Shown: positions 29,639-34,623 of the stretch, piece after piece | Layout of the letters: each line of letters opens with the position of its first letter | Position numbering within the stretch: position 1 is the first letter of the stretch | Assembly (NCBI GenBank): GCA_002455335.1 | Contig: DKKP01000134.1 | Location: 7,765 to 42,387, forward strand | Direction: 5' to 3' | DNA from: Anaerolineales bacterium UBA6663 | Lineage (GTDB): Bacteria > Chloroflexota > Anaerolineae > Anaerolineales > UBA6663 | DNA length: 34,623 nucleotides | Notes under the pieces: model-generated | The model's database searches: none | What the model was told of the DNA's origin: nothing | Seen by the model: the letters and a program-made list of their open reading frames with translations, nothing else | Made by a program: the position numbers and the translations under genes

Positions 29639-31105
29639 ATGCGCCGCATTGCGTTGAGACTCACGCTCTTTGTGGTCGGGCTCGCCCTGCTCACCGGGTG
29701 CGCCACACCGGTCGTCGAGTCGGGCCTGGATGCCCGGCTGCGCGACCTGATCGAGACCGCCGGGCTCACCGGTGACCCCGCGCGCGGCCGGGATCTGCCG
29801 GAGATCAGCGACCCCGTGCCTCAACTCGGGATGCAGCTGTTCTTCACGATGGCGCTCAGCGGCAAACAGGACGCCGCCTGTGTGAGCTGCCATCATCCGT
29901 ATCTCGGCGGCGGAGACGCCATCCCGCTCTCAATCGGCGTCGATGCCGACCAGCCCGAGCTGCTCGGCCCGGGGCGAACCCACCCTGAAGGCCCGCTCGT
30001 GCCGCGCAATGCGCCGACGACGTTCAACGCCGGGTTATGGGATCGATTTCTGTTTCATGACGGTCGGGTCGAGAGCCTGGGGAAGACCCCCGGGGCGAAC
30101 GGCGCCGACGGGTACGGCATCCGCACGCCCGATCGCCCGTGGGGCTACCCGGATGTGCTCGCCGGCCCAAACCTGGTCGTCGCTCAGGCCCGCTTCCCCG
30201 TGACCTCCGAGGAGGAGATGCGCGGCTTCGACTTTGGAAACGGGCACGGCAACGGCAACGAGGTGCGGAACGCGTTGACGCGTGAACTCCTGGCCGAGAT
30301 CATCGCCGCTGGCGCGCCTTCGGCAAATTGGCTGCCCGAGTTTCAACGCGCTTTCGCCAGCGAGGCCGATGCCGCGACGTTGATCACGTTCGAGAACATC
30401 GCCTACGCGATCGGCGAATACGAACGGTCGCAGGTGTTTGTCGAGACGCCCTGGAAGGCGTATTTCGAAGGCGATGTCGACGCGCTCGGCGAGGCGGCGA
30501 AGCGCGGCGCATTGCTCTTCTTCCAGACGCCGGCTGAGGGCGGGGCCAACTGCGCAAGTTGTCACAGCGGCGACTTCTTCACCGATGAACAGTTCCACGT
30601 CCTGGCCGTCCCGCAGATCGGGGTCGGAAAAGACAGCGGCCTGTACGGCGATGACGACTGGGGGCGCGCACTCGAAACGCACCGCGATGACGATCGCTAC
30701 GCCTTCCGCACACCCACGTTGCTCAACGTCGAGGTCACGGCCCCTTACGGGCATGACGGCGCGTATGCCACGCTCGAAGCGATCGTGCGTCATCACCTCA
30801 ACCCAGAAGCCGCGGTCGCGGCGTATGCGTTCGACCAGTTGGATCCGTCGATCCGGGTCACCAACGCGGTTGAGAACACACAACGTGCGCTCGGTCAATG
30901 GCGGCGTCTGCGCGATCTCGGCTACCCGACCGTGACCGTGCTTGCCCTCGACGACGGCCAGGTGGCCGATCTGGTCGCCTTCCTCGAGGCGCTCACCGAC
31001 CCTTGCGTGAAGGATCGCGCCTGTCTGGATGCGTGGGTCCCGGGCGACGGGCTCGCCGACCCTGACGGAAGGCGCCTGAACGCGACGTTCAGCGTCTTGC
31101 CCTGA
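29639..31105 (+). CDS. Di-haem cytochrome c peroxidase / MauG-like lipoprotein
   Basis: This 488-residue protein has a lipoprotein signal ending LALLTGC (Cys21). Two haem-c sites are present: CVSCHH (Cys81, Cys84, His85) and CASCHS (Cys305, Cys308, His309). Other family marks are LGMQLFFTMALSGKQDAACVSCHHP, PLVPRNAPTTFNAGLWDRFLFHDGRV and FRTPTLLNVEVTAPYGHDGAYATLEAIVRHH, the usual CcpA/MauG order. It would reduce peroxide or oxidise a protein partner at the outer membrane face. At 488 residues it is longer than typical CcpA (~330), with an expansion between the two haems. The start follows CGGAGA. It sits with a copper chaperone and thiol protein, suggesting extracytoplasmic redox or metal stress. 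Confidence 0.93.
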   Translation: MRRIALRLTLFVVGLALLTGCATPVVESGLDARLRDLIETAGLTGDPARGRDLPEISDPVPQLGMQLFFTMALSGKQDAACVSCHHPYLGGGDAIPLSIGVDADQPELLGPGRTHPEGPLVPRNAPTTFNAGLWDRFLFHDGRVESLGKTPGANGADGYGIRTPDRPWGYPDVLAGPNLVVAQARFPVTSEEEMRGFDFGNGHGNGNEVRNALTRELLAEIIAAGAPSANWLPEFQRAFASEADAATLITFENIAYAIGEYERSQVFVETPWKAYFEGDVDALGEAAKRGALLFFQTPAEGGANCASCHSGDFFTDEQFHVLAVPQIGVGKDSGLYGDDDWGRALETHRDDDRYAFRTPTLLNVEVTAPYGHDGAYATLEAIVRHHLNPEAAVAAYAFDQLDPSIRVTNAVENTQRALGQWRRLRDLGYPTVTVLALDDGQVADLVAFLEALTDPCVKDRACLDAWVPGDGLADPDGRRLNATFSVLP

Positions 31106-31111
31106 CATGGA

Positions 31112-31161
31112 CGGTTGCCGCTCGTCGACCGGGCGCGAGCCGGGATGACGAGCGGCAACCG
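31112..31161. terminator. 15-bp perfect hairpin after the peroxidase gene
   Basis: CGGTTGCCGCTCGTC (31112-31126) repeats perfectly inverted at 31147-31161; the 20-base loop is itself GC-rich. It lies six bases after the peroxidase stop and before the promoter of the regulator gene. No T-run, but the place suits termination of the three-gene operon. Confidence 0.65.
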
Positions 31162-31237
31162 GGATGCGCAACCGATGCACTGGGGTGAGCCAACAGGATC
31201 AACGTGCGCCAGTCAGTAAGCGCCCCATCCAGCTTGC

Positions 31238-31266
31238 TTGACAGGCCCCGCGTCGATGGCTATGAT
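31238..31266 (+). promoter_or_regulatory. Promoter of the HTH-NosL regulator gene (TTGACA-N17-TATGAT)
   Basis: TTGACA (31238-31243) and TATGAT (31261-31266) are separated by exactly 17 bases, a near-consensus housekeeping promoter. The start of transcription would fall near 31273, giving a short leader in which the operator lies. Confidence 0.8.
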
Positions 31267-31277
31267 CCATCCGATCC

Positions 31278-31291
31278 TGTTAGATATAACA
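31278..31291. promoter_or_regulatory. Operator 2: TGTTA-GATA-TAACA
   Basis: This inverted repeat begins 11 bases after the -10 element, exactly as operator 1 does. Aligning the two sites from the -10 gives TATGATC, six differing bases, ATCCTGTTA, four differing bases, TAACA. It lies eight bases upstream of the regulator ATG, so a bound protein would block transcription of its own gene. Confidence 0.75.
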
Positions 31292-31298
31292 ACGCCCC

Positions 31299-31886
31299 AT
31301 GACCCAACGACCCTCCCTTCGCGAAAAAGCCATCCTCACCGAGGTACGCCGCCGCGGCGTCGTCTCGATCCAGGCCCTGGCCGAGCGGCTGGAGGTGTCG
31401 CTGATGACGATCCATCGCGACCTCAACAAACTTGTGTCCGAGGGTAGCGTCGAAAAAGCACGGGGCGAGGTCCGGCTCCCGAAACGGCCGATCGACGCCG
31501 AGGAGGGATGTCTGATGTGCGGCAAGCCCGTGCCTGTTCGAACCGCCTTTGTCATCCGGCGTGACAACGGCGAGCAGCACCGTGCCTGTTGCGCGCACTG
31601 CGGCCTGATGGCGCTGATGATGGCGAAAGAGCCCGGGCAGGCCATGGCCACGGACTTCCTCTTCGGTCACATCGTCTCGGCCACGCAAGCTCACTACGTC
31701 ATCGGCAGCACCGTGAACGTCTGCTGCGTCCCGAGCGTTTTGAGCTTCTCCTCGCGCGACGATGCCCGGCGCTTTACCCGGGGCTACGGTGGGCGCGCCC
31801 TGGGCTATGCCGAAACGCTCGAGCACCTCAAGTCGCTCATCCACGCCTCTATGCCCCATCACGGCGAGGGTCGGGGCGTCGATTGA
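31299..31886 (+). CDS. DeoR-type HTH fused to a Cys-rich NosL-like domain: likely copper/metal-responsive regulator
   Basis: This 195-residue protein has residues ~6-60 forming a DeoR-type winged helix: LREKAILTEVRRRGVVSIQALAERLEVSLMTIHRDLNKLVSEGSVEK. The rest resembles NosL, a copper-binding accessory protein normally exported as a lipoprotein: CLMCGKPV (Cys71, Cys74; NosL has C.MCGM), ACCAHCGLMAL (Cys97, 98, 101), ATDFLFGHIVSATQAHYVIGSTVNVCCVPSVLSFSSRDDARRF and YGGRALGYAETLEHLKSL. Seven Cys could bind Cu(I) or a related soft metal. The sugar-phosphate domain of ordinary DeoR proteins is absent. The gene has its own promoter and operator, the latter shared with the upstream operon. The start at 31299 gives the full HTH. 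Metal specificity is inferred. Confidence 0.9.
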   Translation: MTQRPSLREKAILTEVRRRGVVSIQALAERLEVSLMTIHRDLNKLVSEGSVEKARGEVRLPKRPIDAEEGCLMCGKPVPVRTAFVIRRDNGEQHRACCAHCGLMALMMAKEPGQAMATDFLFGHIVSATQAHYVIGSTVNVCCVPSVLSFSSRDDARRFTRGYGGRALGYAETLEHLKSLIHASMPHHGEGRGVD

Positions 31887-31925
31887 ACGTGCCCAGCACG
31901 CTCGGGCCCCAACCGTGCAGCTGCG

Positions 31926-32858
31926 TTAAGTCCGACCGACGATCCGCGCGAGGACGAAGTCTTCGAACGCCGAACGGTCAACCCAATCTGTAGCGCAGCG
32001 GATCAGGTTCCCGGCCGGGTCTTCGCGCGTGCGCCCCTCGGCCGTGACGTCGATGCGCAGCGCCTCGATCGTCACCCACTCCTCGGTCATGGCCAGATAG
32101 ATCGGAACCAGGTCAAATAGGATCGAGCTCTCCCGGTCTGGATCGAACCCGCGGTACAAGGGATTCTGATTGGCCAGGGTCCAGCAGAGGTAATTCTCCA
32201 TCACAGCACGCGCCAACGGATCCGGGCTCGATCGAAACGTCTGATAACGCTCCCCGGCGAGCTGCACCGATCCGCATGTGTCGAGCGGCGAGATCGTGAT
32301 CGGCCAGGGCGCGGCAAAGACATGCCGGCAGGCATAGGGATAGAGTTTGACGTTGTATTCGGCCGGGATCTCGGTGCTACCGAAGTAGCCGCGCCGCAGA
32401 CTGCCAAACATGCCAATGAAACGGGCCAGAGCGGCGACATCCGGCGCGCGCTGGAGCAGGGCGGCGATGTTGGGTAGCGGGCCGATCCCGATGACGGTCA
32501 CAGGCGTGGCCGATTGACGGATCGTGTCAGCCAGCGCGCCCACGCCATCTTCAAAGACCTGACCGGGATAGCGTGCCAGCGCATAGTCTCCGACCCACCC
32601 TTGCTGGTAGTTCGGCGCGGGCTCCAGGGGGATCCCGATCCCGATCGGGATGTCGGCGCGCCCGGCGATCTCGAGCAGGCGAGCGACGAGCCGGGCCCTG
32701 TCGAACGTATCGCCTGTGGCCGTGGTGATCAGACGGACGTCAAGCTCTGGGCAGCGCAGCAAGAAGGCGAGCGCCCAGGTGTCGTCGATGTCGGTCCCGA
32801 TGTCGGTGTCGAGGACGACCGGGATCGGCTGCCGGGCCGGTGCGCTGTGATGGGTCAT
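31926..32858 (-). CDS. Nucleoside hydrolase (IunH family)
   Basis: This 310-residue hydrolase splits nucleosides into base and ribose. The calcium-binding N-terminus reads VVLDTDIGTDIDDTWALAFLL (the DTD.G.D.DD variant of the family), and VIGIGPLPNIAALLQRAPD and AEYNVKLYPYACRHVF match 'lGPLTNlAlal...P' and 'EfN...DP.Aa..vf', with NVKLYPYA in place of NxxxDPxA. FDLVPIYLA near the C-terminus is a late substrate-binding loop in which the usual His is not obvious. The start at 32858 overlaps the permease stop by ATGA, so it is coupled to the importer. Together they suggest uptake and cleavage of nucleosides; other ribosides are possible. Confidence 0.9.
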   Translation of the reverse strand: MTHHSAPARQPIPVVLDTDIGTDIDDTWALAFLLRCPELDVRLITTATGDTFDRARLVARLLEIAGRADIPIGIGIPLEPAPNYQQGWVGDYALARYPGQVFEDGVGALADTIRQSATPVTVIGIGPLPNIAALLQRAPDVAALARFIGMFGSLRRGYFGSTEIPAEYNVKLYPYACRHVFAAPWPITISPLDTCGSVQLAGERYQTFRSSPDPLARAVMENYLCWTLANQNPLYRGFDPDRESSILFDLVPIYLAMTEEWVTIEALRIDVTAEGRTREDPAGNLIRCATDWVDRSAFEDFVLARIVGRT

Positions 32859-33730
32859 TCTTTGATCCCTGTCGCGGCGATGCTGCTCACGTAGTATTGC
32901 TGGAGCGGCAGGAGCAAGATGATCGGCACGAGCGCCGCGATCAAGGCGCCGGCGAACATCTCGTTGAAGAGCGTCTGTACCTGTTGGGCCGAGAGCGAGA
33001 TCGCTACCTGGATCACGCGGAATTCTGGGCGGGGCGCCACGACAAGCGGCCAGAAGAAAGCGTTCCAGGCCGAGAGGAACAGCACAAGCCCCGCGCCGAC
33101 GAGCACGGGCCGCGACGCGGGCACCACGAGCGAAAACAGGATCCGGCTCCACGATGCGCCATCGACCCGGGCCGCGTCAAGCAGATCGCGTGGGAACTCG
33201 GCAAAGAACTGGCGGAAGAGGAAGATCACCAGGCTATTCGCCAGGCCCGGCACCAGGAGCCCCTGCCAGGTGTTGATCCAACCCAGATCGCGCATCTGGA
33301 TGTACTGCGGGATGATCGTGACCTCGATCGGCACCATGAACGTGAAGAGCACGATCCCAAAGAGCAGGTTCTTGCCGCGGAAGTCGAACACCCCAAACGC
33401 GAAACCGGCCAGCAGGTTGATCAGGCCGCCGATCAGCACGGTGCCGATGGTCAAGAGCGACGTATTGAGGATCGCTGTGCCAAAGCCCTTCTCGAAGAAC
33501 AACGTCTGGTAGGCCGAGAGCGTAAACGCCTGTGGGATGAAGGCCTTGAGCGAAAACGGGTATACGTAGCGATAGACCTGATCGTTCGCGGTGAAGGATG
33601 ACGACACCGCCCAGAGCAAGGGCGCGACGATCAGGATCGACACCGCAGTCAGCAACGCATAGACCCAAAGGCTGCGTGGGCTGAAACCGGATGCGGAACC
33701 GGAACCTGAAGTGCGGATTGGCGATGACAT
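32855..33730 (-). CDS. ABC transporter permease, MalG/carbohydrate type
   Basis: This 291-residue permease has six predicted spans. The first is VYALLTAVSILIVAPLLWAVSSSF, followed by YQTLFFEKGFGTAILNTSLL, and the cytoplasmic EAA-type loop LLDAARVDGASWSRILFSLVVPASRP fits MalG-family proteins that contact the ATPase. It is the second permease of a CUT1-type importer; the binding protein and ATPase are outside the window. It starts 13 bases after the MalF-type gene and overlaps the nucleoside hydrolase start. Confidence 0.95.
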   Translation of the reverse strand: MSSPIRTSGSGSASGFSPRSLWVYALLTAVSILIVAPLLWAVSSSFTANDQVYRYVYPFSLKAFIPQAFTLSAYQTLFFEKGFGTAILNTSLLTIGTVLIGGLINLLAGFAFGVFDFRGKNLLFGIVLFTFMVPIEVTIIPQYIQMRDLGWINTWQGLLVPGLANSLVIFLFRQFFAEFPRDLLDAARVDGASWSRILFSLVVPASRPVLVGAGLVLFLSAWNAFFWPLVVAPRPEFRVIQVAISLSAQQVQTLFNEMFAGALIAALVPIILLLPLQQYYVSSIAATGIKE

Positions 33731-33743
33731 GCGCGCGACGCGT

Positions 33744-34616
33744 TTACCTTTCGCGGAAGAGATAGAACTGGGCCAGGACGATGCTTACGATCAGGATGAG
33801 CTGCAAACTGACTATCGCCGCCGACATGCCGAAATCGCCATATACAAGTCCACGCCGATAGGCTTCGAACATCACCAGATTGGTCGAGAGCTGCGGCCCG
33901 CCCTCGGTCAGGAGCAGCACCGGCGCGAACAACAGAAAGTTCGAGATCGTGTCGGCGATCAGCACAAACCCGATCGAACGTCGCAGCAGGGGCAGGGTGA
34001 TGAAGCGTAAGCGGCTCACGCCGCCGGCCCCATCGATCGCGGCCGCTTCGTAGATCTGCGGCGAGATGCCCTGCAGCCCGGCCAGCAAGAAAAGGGTCCA
34101 GAACGGCACGCCGATCCACGATGCGATCCCGATGATCGAGCCTAGCGCCCACTCGGTCGACGTCAGAAACGGGATCGGGCTGCCGCCCCCGGTCCGGATC
34201 AGGCCGTTGAGCAGCCCGTTCTCATCGAGCACCAGCTTCCAGATTAGCGCCGAGACGTTGATCGAGATCGCGATCGGAATCAGGTAGAGGCTGCGGAAGG
34301 CGCCGACGCCGGGCACGCGCTGGTTCACGAGAAATGCCAGGCCGAGCGCCAGGAGCACCTGGAGCGGATTGACGATCAGGTTGAAGGCCAGCGAGACCTG
34401 GAGCGATTGAAGGAACACCCGGTCGGTCAACAACCTCAGATAGTTTTCGAAGCCGACGAAGATCCGGGCGCCGGCGTTGAGGAACGAAACCGAAAACAGG
34501 CTTTCGCTCAGCCCGATCACGATCGGCCAGAGCCGGAACGCCAGCAGGATCAGCAATGCCGGAGCCAGGAACGTGTAGGGGATCCAGTTCTCTCGTTTGG
34601 TCATCATCCGGGCCAT
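33744..34616 (-). CDS. ABC transporter permease, MalF/carbohydrate type
   Basis: This ~290-residue permease begins WIPYTFLAPALLILLAFRLWPIV, a typical MalF/UgpA first span, and contains SLYLIPIAISINVSALIWKLVLDENGLLN and the EAA loop YEAAAIDGAGGVSRLRFITLPLLRR. It pairs with the MalG-type permease. The start is uncertain: ATG codons at 34616, 34607 and 34604 are in frame, none with a good ribosome-binding site, and the window ends seven bases beyond, so the protein could start at the third one (MTKRENW). The upstream gene is probably the binding protein. Confidence 0.93.
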   Translation of the reverse strand: MARMMTKRENWIPYTFLAPALLILLAFRLWPIVIGLSESLFSVSFLNAGARIFVGFENYLRLLTDRVFLQSLQVSLAFNLIVNPLQVLLALGLAFLVNQRVPGVGAFRSLYLIPIAISINVSALIWKLVLDENGLLNGLIRTGGGSPIPFLTSTEWALGSIIGIASWIGVPFWTLFLLAGLQGISPQIYEAAAIDGAGGVSRLRFITLPLLRRSIGFVLIADTISNFLLFAPVLLLTEGGPQLSTNLVMFEAYRRGLVYGDFGMSAAIVSLQLILIVSIVLAQFYLFRER

Positions 34617-34623
34617 TGAGCCG

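Noticed and set aside
1..34623. tRNA, rRNA, prophage or insertion sequence
   Set aside because: Read by eye, no cloverleaf with a CCA or TTCGA-type arm, no ribosomal RNA stretches and no transposase or integrase motifs were found. A tRNAscan or ISfinder search would settle it.

Overview
The window is GC-rich bacterial chromosome, about two thirds G+C by eye, from a Gram-positive-type or monoderm lineage. The best guess is a Chloroflexota (Anaerolineae/Caldilineae-like) organism. The reasons are paralogue-rich ABC importers with lipoprotein binding proteins, a MalT-type regulator remnant, HXXEE and DinB proteins, KdpDE-like regulators, and secreted beta-helix proteins ending in a short LPxIxR-like tail. 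The assignment is inference. No rRNA, tRNA, CRISPR array or insertion sequence was seen.

Region 1 (1-8183, all minus strand) is a transport and signalling block. In transcription order it holds a carbamate-kinase-like gene, a KdpD-like histidine-kinase homologue and a KdpE-like response regulator, joined by ATGA stop/start overlaps. A 335-base control region follows, then an importer made of a double substrate-binding lipoprotein (a LivK-like domain fused to an RbsB-like domain), a two-cassette sugar ATPase and two RbsC-like permeases, the last cut by the window edge. The kinase homologue has Arg where the phospho-His should be, the receiver has lost key residues, and the carbamate-kinase homologue has altered active-site motifs. 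This looks like a signalling cassette built from pseudoenzymes.

Region 2 (8420-15510) is mixed: a GT87-like membrane glycosyltransferase, a DUF402 protein followed by a 49-codon frame resembling the tail of a chemotaxis receptor, a GPH-family symporter separated from an esterase by ten 7-bp repeats, a PHP (CehA/McbA-like) hydrolase, a HugZ-like FMN-binding protein and a PheT B3/B4-domain protein.

Region 3 (15561-22413) has a TetR regulator divergent from an alpha/beta hydrolase with overlapping promoters and a palindrome, then HXXEE and DinB proteins, two zinc-free MDR oxidoreductases, a methyltransferase and an internally deleted MalT/LuxR pseudogene.

Region 4 (22502-28246) has two convergent secreted beta-helix proteins with matching C-termini, a PfkB kinase paired with a TrpF-like protein lacking the catalytic Cys, and a broken EamA transporter.

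Region 5 (28259-31886) is the most coherent unit that may be undescribed. It encodes a PCuAC copper-chaperone lipoprotein, a secreted DsrE-like protein, a di-haem peroxidase lipoprotein, and a regulator fusing a DeoR-type HTH to a Cys-rich NosL-like domain. The operon and the regulator gene carry the same promoter-operator module (TATGATC-N6-ATCCTGTTA-N4-TAACA), which suggests an autoregulated copper/redox regulon.

Region 6 (31926-34616, minus) is a MalF/MalG-type importer coupled to a nucleoside hydrolase, probably for nucleoside uptake and cleavage.
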